Below are positions 19,898 through 27,707 of a DNA stretch of 64,000 bases, piece by piece. Source of the stretch: Halomonas chromatireducens (GTDB taxonomy: Bacteria > Pseudomonadota > Gammaproteobacteria > Pseudomonadales > Halomonadaceae). Within the stretch, counting starts at the first letter, position 1. The number at the start of each line of letters is the position of its first letter. The translations under genes and the position numbers were made by a program. The stretch lies in assembly GCF_001545155.1 (NCBI RefSeq), contig NZ_CP014226.1:427153-491152 (forward strand), written 5' to 3'. The notes below the pieces were generated by a model. That model was not told the DNA's origin, did not search any database, and saw nothing but the letters and a program-made list of their open reading frames with translations.

Positions 19898-21010
19898 ATG
19901 AGCGATCTCAAGCACACGCCGCTTCATGGCCTTCATCTTGAGCTGGGGGGGAAGATGGTTCCCTTTGCCGGCTATGACATGCCGGTGCAGTACCCACTCG
20001 GTGTCAAGAAGGAGCATGAGCATACCCGGGCGGCCTGTGGTCTGTTTGACGTTTCTCACATGGGGCAGGTGCTGCTGCACGGCCCCCGGCCAGCGGAGGC
20101 GCTGGAGACCCTCGTCTGTGCGGATATCGTCGGGTTGCCCGAGGGGATGCAGCGCTACGCACTCTTCACCGGGCAGGAGGGCGGCATCCTCGACGACCTG
20201 ATGGTAGCCAATGTCGGAGACCATCTTTATCTCGTGGTCAATGCGGCCTGCAAGGATCAGGATATTGCCCTGCTCGAGATCGGGCTGGATGCCGAGCATC
20301 GGGTCGAGGTCCTCGACCGTGGTCTGCTGGCGCTTCAAGGCCCCCAGGCCGCGAGTGTCATGCAGCGACTGTGCCCCCCGGCCTGCGAGATGGTCTTCAT
20401 GCAGCATGGACGTTTCCAGATCGATGATATTCCTGTCTGGGTCAGTCGTAGCGGCTATACCGGAGAGGACGGCTTCGAGATTTCGGTGGCGGCAGACCAG
20501 GCCGAGGCGCTGGCCCGTCGCCTGCTAGCCGAAGACGAGGTGGAGGCAATCGGCCTTGGCGCCCGGGACTCCCTGCGCCTGGAAGCCGGGCTCTGCCTCT
20601 ATGGGCATGACATCGATACCGAGACCACGCCGGTGGAAGCGGGGCTCATCTGGGCGATCGGCAAGCCGCGTCGGCGTGGTGGCGAGCGCCAGGGTGGTTT
20701 TCCTGGCGCCGACCTGATCCTGCACCAGGTCGAAAAGAAGGATCACCAGCGCAAGCGGGTGGGCTTGCTTGGCGATGGACGTGCTCCTGTACGTGAGGGT
20801 GCCGAGCTGTTCAGCAGTGATGATATTTCGATTGGCGTGGTTACCTCCGGCGGATTCGGCCCCAGCGTTGGCCAGCCCGTGGCCATGGGTTACGTCACCA
20901 TCGAGAACGCAGAGATCGGCACAACCGTCTACGCCGAGGTGCGTGGCAAGCGCCTGCCGATGACGGTGAGCAAGATGCCGTTCGTGGAGCCGGGGTATTT
21001 CCGCGGTTGA
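19898..21010 (+). CDS. gcvT: Aminomethyltransferase, T protein of the glycine cleavage system
   Basis: GcvT takes the aminomethyl group from GcvH and makes 5,10-methylene-THF and ammonia. The 370-aa protein has the folate-binding fold: FAGYDMPVQYPLGVKKEHEHTR, CGLFDVSHMGQ, WVSRSGYTGEDGFEI, and the RDSLRLEAGLCLYGHDID motif with the catalytic Asp. The ATG at 19898 matches the family N-terminus; the longer in-frame extension to 19787 does not. It is separated from gcvHP, on the opposite strand 2 kb away, instead of forming the usual gcvTHP operon. Confidence 0.95.
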   Translation: MSDLKHTPLHGLHLELGGKMVPFAGYDMPVQYPLGVKKEHEHTRAACGLFDVSHMGQVLLHGPRPAEALETLVCADIVGLPEGMQRYALFTGQEGGILDDLMVANVGDHLYLVVNAACKDQDIALLEIGLDAEHRVEVLDRGLLALQGPQAASVMQRLCPPACEMVFMQHGRFQIDDIPVWVSRSGYTGEDGFEISVAADQAEALARRLLAEDEVEAIGLGARDSLRLEAGLCLYGHDIDTETTPVEAGLIWAIGKPRRRGGERQGGFPGADLILHQVEKKDHQRKRVGLLGDGRAPVREGAELFSSDDISIGVVTSGGFGPSVGQPVAMGYVTIENAEIGTTVYAEVRGKRLPMTVSKMPFVEPGYFRG

Positions 21011-21032
21011 TTTTATACCGTTAACTCCTTGC

Positions 21033-21055
21033 CAGGATGATGCTCATTCATCCTG
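21033..21055. terminator. Hairpin between convergent gcvT and alkB
   Basis: An 8-bp stem (CAGGATGA / TCATCCTG) with a 7-nt loop lies 22 bp past the gcvT stop. There is no T-run, so termination strength is uncertain. Confidence 0.4.
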
Positions 21056-21078
21056 TCCTGAGGCGGTGACTGGGACCG

Positions 21079-21708
21079 TTAGTCACGGCGGGAGTTTGGC
21101 CAGATCCAGCGAAAGGTAAGGCTTATCCTGAGTCCGGGAATCCTGCGGGGTAACAGTGCATGCTGTAGTTGACGCTGAACTCCAGGTCCCATTAGAAGGA
21201 GGCTGTCATGGGGCAGCCAGACGTTGAACGCTACGCCTGAGCCCTGGCGCCAGCGCATGCGCAACGGGCGCTCGGCGCCCAGGCTGACGGCGGCTATCAG
21301 CGGGTCAGGGCCAAGCTCGGGCTCGTCGTCGCTGTGCCAGCCCATGCGCTCCTCGCCATCGGCGTAACGGTTGAGCAGGACGCTGTTGAACCTGGCGGCC
21401 ACACCGGCAGTGGCCAATCGTTCGACGACGGCGTCACGGATGCCGGCAACATCGGTATGCCATGGCACGGGTTGGAAACCCTGCCCCGAATAGCGGTAAT
21501 ACGCTTCGCCATCGCCCATCCACACTTGTCTCCGGGGGATCGGGTGTTCGCGACCGTAGAGTCGCAGGCGAGGCTGTTCCCATGCCAATTCGCTGTCCAG
21601 CCGGGACAAGGTCTCGCTCGCTGTCGGCTCGCCGAGCAGGCAAGGGAAGCGCTGCAATAGCGGCGAGCGCAACAGGGTGTCACCACGATCAGCGTCGAGT
21701 TTCATCAT
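21079..21708 (-). CDS. AlkB-like 2-oxoglutarate/Fe(II) dioxygenase
   Basis: The 209-aa protein resembles the ALKBH2/3-type branch of AlkB, which oxidatively removes alkyl lesions from DNA or RNA. Visible features: NSVLLNRYADGEERMGWHSDDEPEL with the HxD iron ligands, the substrate strand PRRQVWMGDG, the distal His (LQHALLPRR) and the RISLTFR 2-oxoglutarate-binding arginines at the C-terminus. The family start is the double Met at 21708/21705, four bases after the stop of the upstream lipoprotein gene, so the two are probably co-transcribed. Substrate specificity cannot be read from sequence. Confidence 0.82.
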   Translation of the reverse strand: MMKLDADRGDTLLRSPLLQRFPCLLGEPTASETLSRLDSELAWEQPRLRLYGREHPIPRRQVWMGDGEAYYRYSGQGFQPVPWHTDVAGIRDAVVERLATAGVAARFNSVLLNRYADGEERMGWHSDDEPELGPDPLIAAVSLGAERPLRMRWRQGSGVAFNVWLPHDSLLLMGPGVQRQLQHALLPRRIPGLRISLTFRWIWPNSRRD

Positions 21709-21712
21709 GAAC

Positions 21713-22666
21713 TCAGCGCAACACTCGGCGCGGATCGATCGGCTTGCCTCCCAGGCGCAGGTCGAATAGCAGGTCGTATCGCTCGGTGCTGTTGCTGTAA
21801 CCGACCTCGCACAGTGGCGTACCACGGCTGATCCGGGCGCCATCGTCTACCAGGATAGAATCGCAAAGGGCGTAGACGCTTTGCAGGTTGTCGGCATGGT
21901 GCACGATGACGACCCGGCCTAGTTGGCGCATGCTGCCAGCGAAACGGACATCGCCATCGGCCACTGCCTTTGCCTTGGCGCCACTGCCGGTGGCGAGTAG
22001 CATCGGTTGCAGTGTGCCGCGGCTGTCGCTGCCAAAGGGACGAACGACCCGGTAGTCCTCCAGTGGCCATGGCCAGTTGCGAGCGGAGCTGGGTAGCGAA
22101 CTGGTGTCGGTCGCAGGTGGCGTGGAGCGGGTCGCATTGCTGCTGGCACTGGAGCCGGCCCCACTCTGCGGACGGCTCGCAGCGGCTGGTGCCGAGCGGG
22201 CAGGTCCTCCCTGCAAGGGCACCTGAATCACCTGTCCCACCCTCAGCCGCGTGGGCTCGATGCCGGGGTTGGCCGATTGAATCCGGGCAGACGTGGTGGA
22301 GAAGCGTCGGGCGATGCCGGAATAGGTGTCGCCGGGACGTACCTGGTAGCGGTAGGGGCCACCGGAAGGTGCGCGCTCCTGTTGCGTCGGTACCAGCAGC
22401 CGCTGTCCTACCGCCAGCCGATTGGGGTTGGCATCCGGGTTGAAACGCTGCAATCGGGCCAACGGCACATCCGCCCGGGCCGCGATGCTTCCCAGGGTAT
22501 CGCCACGTTGCACAGTGACCCAGCTCCCGGCGATGCCAGGATCGCCACTGCGCTGCACGTCGCCGCTGCTACCGCTGCTGGCACAGCCGGCCAGCCACAG
22601 CAGAATGGCGAGTGTCAGCGCGAGTCGAGCGCTTCGTCCTTTTCCTGCCAGAGGGCATTGAGCCAT
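21713..22666 (-). CDS. NlpD-like LysM lipoprotein with degenerate M23 (LytM) domain
   Basis: The 317-aa envelope protein has a lipoprotein signal with lipobox LAGC. Two LysM peptidoglycan-binding domains follow (about 49-93, WVTVQRGDTLGSIAARADV; and about 105-150, YQVRPGDTYSGIARRFS), then a Ser/Ala/Pro linker, then an M23-like domain (about 200-317). The catalytic zinc ligands are missing: the usual HxH strand reads LLFDLRLGG and the GxDxxxP strand reads FGSDSRGTLQP. Proteins of this design (NlpD, EnvC) activate amidases and do not cut peptidoglycan themselves, so an amidase-activator role is the best inference. The start overlaps the 3' end of the acyltransferase gene by 52 bp. Confidence 0.75.
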   Translation of the reverse strand: MAQCPLAGKGRSARLALTLAILLWLAGCASSGSSGDVQRSGDPGIAGSWVTVQRGDTLGSIAARADVPLARLQRFNPDANPNRLAVGQRLLVPTQQERAPSGGPYRYQVRPGDTYSGIARRFSTTSARIQSANPGIEPTRLRVGQVIQVPLQGGPARSAPAAASRPQSGAGSSASSNATRSTPPATDTSSLPSSARNWPWPLEDYRVVRPFGSDSRGTLQPMLLATGSGAKAKAVADGDVRFAGSMRQLGRVVIVHHADNLQSVYALCDSILVDDGARISRGTPLCEVGYSNSTERYDLLFDLRLGGKPIDPRRVLR

Positions 22667-23484
22667 GAGTGGAAGCGCTCCTTATAGTGCGGGTCGTCGT
22701 AATAGCTGCCTTCCAGCATCCAGGCGGGTACGTCAAGGCGGCGTGCCTCGACCTGGATCGGCCCTTCTCGGCCGCACAGGAACCCCCAGAAGGTCGGGTT
22801 GGGGTTCTGGTAGCGCAGAGTGAAGTCAAGTATGCCGCTGAGTCGGTCGCCGAGCAGGTTGAGCACCTGGGCGATGCCCCCGGCCTTGGGCCTGAGCAGG
22901 TGTCGAAAGGGACTATTCTGCAGGTCGCGTTTGGCTGGCGTAAATCGCGTACCTTCAACGAAATTGAAGATGGCAATCGGCATTTCGCGAGCCCGCTCGC
23001 ACATGCGCTCCGTCGCCTCTCGATCGATGCGGGCGAGCTGCGGCTTGCGTTCCAGTTGTTGCTTGCTATAGCGGCGCATGAACGGGTATTCCAACGCCCA
23101 CCAGGCGAGACCCACGATAGGTACCCAGATCAACTGCTGCTTGAGAAAGAAGCGGGGCATGGGAATGCGCCGATGCAGCCCCATCAGTAGCATGAAGATG
23201 TCGGTCCAGCTACGATGGTTCGACAGCACCAGCCACCACTGGTCCCTGGCCAGCCCCTCTGGCAGATTCATGCTCACCTGGGGCTTCAGCCAATGGCGCA
23301 TCCACCACAGGTTGAAGCCGATCCAGTTGAGTGCCACGCCATTGAGCCCACGGAGGATGAGCCGCCGGAGAGGGCGCCCGGGGGTAATCAGCTTTAGGGC
23401 AGTCAGCAGAACCAGGGGAACCCCCCAGAACAGGGTGCTGAGAATAAGCAGTAGCACGCTGACGATCCCCTTCAGGGTCGACAT
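22615..23484 (-). CDS. Lysophospholipid acyltransferase family protein (YihG-like)
   Basis: The 289-aa membrane protein has an N-terminal transmembrane helix (IVSVLLLILSTLFWGVPLVLL) and the PlsC acyltransferase motifs NHRSWTD (HX4D, about residue 89) and FVEGTRFT (about 174). The overall length and the PKAGGIAQVLNLLGD region match the YihG/YihT-like branch related to 1-acylglycerol-3-phosphate acyltransferase, and not the shorter PlsC. It likely acylates lysophosphatidate or a related lipid at the inner membrane. It is the first gene of a minus-strand run with the NlpD-like and AlkB genes. Confidence 0.8.
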   Translation of the reverse strand: MSTLKGIVSVLLLILSTLFWGVPLVLLTALKLITPGRPLRRLILRGLNGVALNWIGFNLWWMRHWLKPQVSMNLPEGLARDQWWLVLSNHRSWTDIFMLLMGLHRRIPMPRFFLKQQLIWVPIVGLAWWALEYPFMRRYSKQQLERKPQLARIDREATERMCERAREMPIAIFNFVEGTRFTPAKRDLQNSPFRHLLRPKAGGIAQVLNLLGDRLSGILDFTLRYQNPNPTFWGFLCGREGPIQVEARRLDVPAWMLEGSYYDDPHYKERFHSWLNALWQEKDEALDSR

Positions 23485-23562
23485 GCCTCACTCCTTGCAT
23501 CGAATTCATGACAGCCGCTCATGCTAATAGATCGAGGGTGGGCTGCCCAGCGCTACCTGCTG

Positions 23563-24462
23563 TTACGGACCGGTTCGCTGAAGCGTTGATCCAAGAACAT
23601 CATAAAGTGCGCGGGCAGCGGTGGAGAGTTCCTGGCCGGCCCCGATGACCACGCCGACGGTTCGCCGTATCTGCGGGTCGTGCAGCGGAATGCAGCGGGC
23701 ACCCAGCTCGTGCATCTGCTCCCGGCAGAGGGTAGGTACGGCACTGACCCCGAGCCCGCTGGCGACCATCCGTCCCACCGTTGCCAACTGGTGGCTTTCG
23801 AAGGCAACGGGTAGTTCGGTCCCGCGCAGTAGCAGGGCCTGCTCCATCAGGATCCTTACCATGGAGGGGCGCTGCAGGGTAATGAAGTCGTAGGCGAGCA
23901 GGGCCTTCCAGTCGATAGCCCCGGCATCCACCAGCGGTGAATCGGGCGGCACAACGGCGACAAAGGTATCGTCGAAGAGAGGCAGGAAGTCGACCCCCTC
24001 GCTGGTTTCCGGTTCGAAAGCGACGCCGAGCTCGACCTGCTGCCGGCGAACCATCTCGATGACTTGCTCGTTGATGACATCATGTACGGTCACGTTGACC
24101 CGCGGGAACTGCTCGCGGAAGACGCGCAGGGCATGAGGCAGTCGGTTGCAGGCGATAGAGGGCATGGCGGCAACCGCCACGCGGCCCAGCTGCAGCGTGA
24201 AACGCTGACGGAGCAGTTCCTCGGCGTTGTCCCAGTCGGTTAGCAGCCGCTTGGCCATGGGCAGGAGTGTCTCGCCCTCGGGTGTCAGGCGTACGCTTCG
24301 GGTGTTGCGAATCAGCAGCGCGCCGCCCAGCGTCTCCTCCAGTCCCTTGATGGCCAGGCTCAAAGCCGGCTGGGATAGATGAAGGCGCTCGCAGGCCTGG
24401 GTGAAGCTTAGCGTCTGGGCAACGGCTTGGAAGGCGCGAAGCTGCTTGATAGTCATGGGCAT
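23563..24462 (-). CDS. LysR-family regulator, probable regulator of the CoA-transferase genes
   Basis: The 299-aa protein has an N-terminal winged helix ([39 protein letters not shown]) and a C-terminal effector-binding domain. It is transcribed divergently from the CoA-transferase subunit A gene, with a 118-bp AT-rich gap (ATTTATTTGCC, AATTAATTGATAAAAAAAAC) unusual for this GC-rich region. That layout is typical for a LysR activator of the divergent operon. The start may be the Met at 24462 or at 24456. The ligand is unknown. Confidence 0.85.
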   Translation of the reverse strand: MPMTIKQLRAFQAVAQTLSFTQACERLHLSQPALSLAIKGLEETLGGALLIRNTRSVRLTPEGETLLPMAKRLLTDWDNAEELLRQRFTLQLGRVAVAAMPSIACNRLPHALRVFREQFPRVNVTVHDVINEQVIEMVRRQQVELGVAFEPETSEGVDFLPLFDDTFVAVVPPDSPLVDAGAIDWKALLAYDFITLQRPSMVRILMEQALLLRGTELPVAFESHQLATVGRMVASGLGVSAVPTLCREQMHELGARCIPLHDPQIRRTVGVVIGAGQELSTAARALYDVLGSTLQRTGP

Positions 24463-24580
24463 GATTTATTTGCCATACCGATTAATTGATAAAAAAAACA
24501 AACTTAACAAATATATTCGTCGGGTCAACACTGATCAGGTACTGTCACTCTTTCATCCCACAACAAGACGAGGCTTCGCG

Positions 24581-25279
24581 ATGGCCGGATTCGACAAGCG
24601 CGTATATTCCTACGAAGAGGCAATGCAAGGCATCGAAAGCGGTATGACCGTGATCGCTGGCGGATTCGGTCTGTGCGGCATTCCGGAGAACCTGATCGCC
24701 GAGATCAAACGCCGTGGCGTCAAGGACCTCACCGTGGTCTCCAATAACTGCGGGGTCGACGGGTTTGGCCTCGGGCTACTGCTGGAAGATCGTCAGATCA
24801 GCAAGATCTATGCGTCATACGTGGGCGAGAATGCCATGTTCGAGCAGCAGATGCTCAAGAACGAAATTGAGGTCGTGCTGACGCCCCAGGGCACCCTGGC
24901 CGAGCGCATGCGCGCCGGTGGCGCTGGCATTCCCGCCTTCTACACCGCCACGGGCTATGGGACGCCAATCGGCGAGGGCAAGGAGGTGCGCGAGTTCAAC
25001 GGCCGCCACTATATTCTTGAAGAGGGAATTGTCGGCGACTTCGCCATCGTCAAGGGCTGGAAGGCCGACCGCTACGGCAATGTGGTCTACCGTCATACGG
25101 CTCAGAACTTCAATCCCATGGCCGCCACTGCCGGCAAGATCACCGTGGTTGAAGTGGAAGAGATCGTCGAGCCGGGGGAGCTGGAGCCCAGTCAGATCCA
25201 CACGCCCGGGATTTACGTCGACCGGATCATCCAGGGCTCATTCGAGAAGCGCATCGAGAAGCGCACCGTTCGCGACTGA
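24581..25279 (+). CDS. 3-oxoacid CoA-transferase subunit A
   Basis: The 232-aa alpha subunit of a class I CoA-transferase moves CoA between acyl-CoA (probably succinyl-CoA or acetyl-CoA) and a 3-oxoacid such as acetoacetate. Signatures: [17 protein letters not shown] with the glycine-rich CoA-binding loop, [37 protein letters not shown], and the end [11 protein letters not shown]. The ATG at 24581 aligns with the family; the frame is open further upstream but into the promoter. The beta subunit follows after 75 bp. Similar pairs are called ScoAB/AtoDA/LpsIJ; the exact substrate is not decided. Confidence 0.9.
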   Translation: MAGFDKRVYSYEEAMQGIESGMTVIAGGFGLCGIPENLIAEIKRRGVKDLTVVSNNCGVDGFGLGLLLEDRQISKIYASYVGENAMFEQQMLKNEIEVVLTPQGTLAERMRAGGAGIPAFYTATGYGTPIGEGKEVREFNGRHYILEEGIVGDFAIVKGWKADRYGNVVYRHTAQNFNPMAATAGKITVVEVEEIVEPGELEPSQIHTPGIYVDRIIQGSFEKRIEKRTVRD

Positions 25280-25354
25280 ACCGCGACTTTCCATGGATTC
25301 GATTCGAGCCTTCCGGCCTGACCGAAGTGGCTCACAACGACAAGAGGCAAGAAG

Positions 25355-26017
25355 ATGGCACTGACTCGCGAACAGATGGCACAGCGCGTGGCACGCGAAC
25401 TCCAGGACGGCTTTTATGTCAACCTGGGCATTGGCATTCCCACGCTGGTGGCCAATTACATTCCCGATGGTATCGACGTCATGCTCCAGTCCGAGAATGG
25501 GCTGCTGGGCATGGGCCGCTTCCCAACCGAGCAGGAAGTCGACCCGGACATGATCAATGCCGGCAAGCAGACCGTGACGGCACGCCCTGGCGCCGCGATC
25601 TTCTCTTCCGCGGAGTCCTTTGCAATGATCCGCGGCGGCCATGTGGACCTGACCGTTCTCGGTGCATTCGAGGTCGATCAGGAGGGCAATATCGCCTCCT
25701 GGATGGTTCCTGGCAAGCTGATCAAGGGCATGGGTGGCGCCATGGATCTGGTTGCTGGTGCAGAGAATATCATCTGTACCATGACACATGCGTCCAAGCA
25801 CGGTGAGTCCAAGCTGCTGGAGAAGTGCACCCTGCCATTGACCGGTGCAGGCTGCATCAACCGGGTATTGACCGACTTGGCCTATATGGAGATCGAGAAC
25901 GGGGCCTTTATCCTCAAGGAACGGGCGCCGGGCGTCAGCGTGGAAGAGATCGTCGAGAAGACAGCGGGCAAGCTGGTGGTGCCTGAACACGTACCTGAGA
26001 TGACGTTTGACGACTGA
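25355..26017 (+). CDS. 3-oxoacid CoA-transferase subunit B
   Basis: The 220-aa beta subunit carries the catalytic glutamate in SENGLLGMG (about residue 49), which forms the glutamyl-CoA thioester. The N-terminal YVNLGIGIPTLVANYIP and the central GGHVDLTVLGAFEVDQEGNIASW are typical of SCOT-type subunit B. An AAGAGGCAAGAAG site precedes the ATG. An intrinsic terminator 25 bp after the stop ends the two-gene operon. It would allow use of acetoacetate or related acids through succinyl-CoA. Confidence 0.92.
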   Translation: MALTREQMAQRVARELQDGFYVNLGIGIPTLVANYIPDGIDVMLQSENGLLGMGRFPTEQEVDPDMINAGKQTVTARPGAAIFSSAESFAMIRGGHVDLTVLGAFEVDQEGNIASWMVPGKLIKGMGGAMDLVAGAENIICTMTHASKHGESKLLEKCTLPLTGAGCINRVLTDLAYMEIENGAFILKERAPGVSVEEIVEKTAGKLVVPEHVPEMTFDD

Positions 26018-26042
26018 TTCCTGTCAAGCGCTACCTTGATGA

Positions 26043-26071
26043 AGCCTGGGCCGTGATGCCCGGGCTTTTTT
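26043..26071 (+). terminator. Rho-independent terminator of the CoA-transferase operon
   Basis: A 9-bp stem with one G-T pair (AGCCTGGGC / GCCCGGGCT) and a 6-nt loop is followed by five further T residues. Confidence 0.85.
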
Positions 26072-26179
26072 CTGGGAGCCATCCGGCAAGGTTACAAGAG
26101 ATGATGGTTTTGTGACCAGTTCGTATGAGCCCTTCTGGTTTCTGGGTAGCAAGGTCTTGCAACCTTGTCTTTCACAGTG

Positions 26180-26202
26180 TTATCCACAGTTTTTGTGGAT
26201 AA
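26180..26202. promoter_or_regulatory. Inverted pair of consensus DnaA boxes
   Basis: TTATCCACA and TGTGGATAA lie as a perfect 9-bp inverted repeat around GTTTT. Each arm equals the E. coli consensus DnaA box. It sits 10 bp past the minus-strand DUF1338-like stop and outside any origin-type gene context. It could equally be a transcribed hairpin. Confidence 0.5.
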
Positions 26203-26211
26203 GCGTGAGCT

Positions 26212-26979
26212 TCAAGAAATTTCGCAGCGGGTATGGTGCGGTAGCAAAAGCTCGACGGCTCGTTCATGGTCGCCGCTCAGACGCTTTTGCATCAGGGCCA
26301 GGCCCCCCTGGGGAATACGGTGTTCATCGCCGTCGGCGAAAGCGATTCGTCGTGAACAGGTGGGATAGAAGCGATAATTGAGCAGTGGCGAGATAGGGAA
26401 GAGACCATGTTGTCGATCCTCGCTACCGTTCAGCCCGGCCTCCTTGAGGGCTTCGTCGAGGCTGTCGATTTCTCGCCCGATATGCTCGCAGTCGTATCCA
26501 GCATGGTGCATGCATGGACCCATGACAGATAGCCAGCCGGCCAGCGGATGGGCATCACAAAGCATGCGATAACTGGACCAGTCGGGCATCGCCCAGGGAC
26601 GACCGCGCGTCAAAAGGTTCTGCCCGCGGGTATCCTGAGGATGCGTATTGGCGACGAGATCGGCGAGTCGGGCCCTGGGTTCACGCGATAGTGTTCCCAT
26701 CTGCAGCTCAGCCAGTATCAGCCATGGACCGTCATCGGGCGGGGCCAGCAGGGTGACCAACAGGCCACGGTCCGCCATGGCATAGCGTTGGATGGGACGA
26801 AAGCCGAGATGTCCAAGGGTGGGCAAGAGATCGGCAGAAGCAAAGGGCGCTTGATTCAGCGTCAGTATCGCCAGGTATTCGGCTGAGGTGCTGGTGGGCC
26901 ACAGGCGCAGGGCCCCTACCTCCGTATTCTGGTGGATATAGTCCAGCCAAAGCTGTTGCAAGAACTCTTCCCGCTGCAT
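26212..26979 (-). CDS. DUF1338-like protein (divergent member)
   Basis: The 255-aa protein begins FLQQLWLDYIHQNTEVGALRLW, similar to the opening of DUF1338 (2-oxoadipate dioxygenase/decarboxylase-like) proteins. The LLPTLGHLGFRPIQRYAM segment and the later PLAGWLSVMGPCMHHAGYD also follow that family's layout. The first metal-binding His of the usual NDHxALRTF motif appears to be absent (AEYLAILTLN here), so it may not be an active dioxygenase. It is a single gene on the minus strand. The family call is tentative; a wholly different fold is possible. Confidence 0.45.
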   Translation of the reverse strand: MQREEFLQQLWLDYIHQNTEVGALRLWPTSTSAEYLAILTLNQAPFASADLLPTLGHLGFRPIQRYAMADRGLLVTLLAPPDDGPWLILAELQMGTLSREPRARLADLVANTHPQDTRGQNLLTRGRPWAMPDWSSYRMLCDAHPLAGWLSVMGPCMHHAGYDCEHIGREIDSLDEALKEAGLNGSEDRQHGLFPISPLLNYRFYPTCSRRIAFADGDEHRIPQGGLALMQKRLSGDHERAVELLLPHHTRCEIS

Positions 26980-27131
26980 CGTTGCCGTTCCTTGTCTCCT
27001 GAGGCGCCTGTCACAGTACGCTTGGCGTCAGTATAGGTGCTGCCGGCAATTGGCTTTCAACGCAGAAAGAGCGCTCAACGAAGTAAGGACGCTATGGGGA
27101 GCTGAGCAGTCTGCTCCCCGAGGATTGGCTG

Positions 27132-27407
27132 TCAGCCGTTACTGGTTTGCGACAAGAGGTCGTGCTCACGCACATACTGGTCGAACTCAGTAAAGCCACC
27201 CACGTGGGACTGGTCGACGAATATCTGCGGCACGGTCGTGACCGGCTTGCCGATGGTCTTCTCCATGTCGGCCTTGCTGATGCCTTCTACCAGGATATCG
27301 ACGTAGCGGTGGCCCTCGATGGCACCGGACGCTTCCAGCCGCTCGGCAAGCGCCTGGGCACGAACGCAGAAGGGGCAGCCGGGACGGCCGAAAATCACGA
27401 CGAACAT
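27132..27407 (-). CDS. grxA: Glutaredoxin 1-type protein
   Basis: The 91-aa dithiol glutaredoxin reduces disulfides with glutathione. The active site is GRPGCPFCVRA (CPFC at residues about 11-14). The rest aligns with E. coli GrxA: YVDILVEGISKADMEKTIGKPVTTVPQIFVDQSHVGGFTEFD, including the cis-Pro TVP and GGF glutathione-binding elements. The ATG at 27407 matches the family start and has an AGGAGTGCT site; the frame is open further upstream to 27488 without homology. It is monocistronic, with a 7-bp GGGGAGC/GCTCCCC hairpin downstream at about 27095-27118. Confidence 0.92.
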   Translation of the reverse strand: MFVVIFGRPGCPFCVRAQALAERLEASGAIEGHRYVDILVEGISKADMEKTIGKPVTTVPQIFVDQSHVGGFTEFDQYVREHDLLSQTSNG

Positions 27408-27534
27408 AGGAGCACTCCTGAATAATGTTGGCGCTATTGTGACCGATGACCTCTTTGGGCGCCAATAGCGACCCGCTAGCCAAGGCATTGCCCAGGACTA
27501 TTGCTGTTGCCTATCCTTGGCGATGTTCTCCGCC

Positions 27535-27661
27535 AACGTTGCCACGCCGCTGTAAGAGTAGCTTCAGCTCACGACTGGAGGCCGAAGGCCTCCCGGTGGT
27601 GTTGCCGATGTCTGCGATAACCACCGACGTCGCGGCCCCCGCCAGGCGTCAGCTGAGTCGT
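27535..27661. repeat. Partial third copy of the 253-bp intergenic repeat
   Basis: The stretch GCCACGCCGCTGTAAGAGTA, the hairpin GAGGCC-GAA-GGCCTC (27578-27592) and the following CCCGGTGGTGTTGCC align with the array at 11444-11949; similarity fades after about 27611. It fills most of the 300 bp between the grxA start and the inositol monophosphatase stop, where I see no gene. Confidence 0.75.
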
Positions 27662-27707
27662 AATCAGGTAGCCTTTTGCCAATGGTGTTGCTGGGCGTCG
27701 GACAGCC

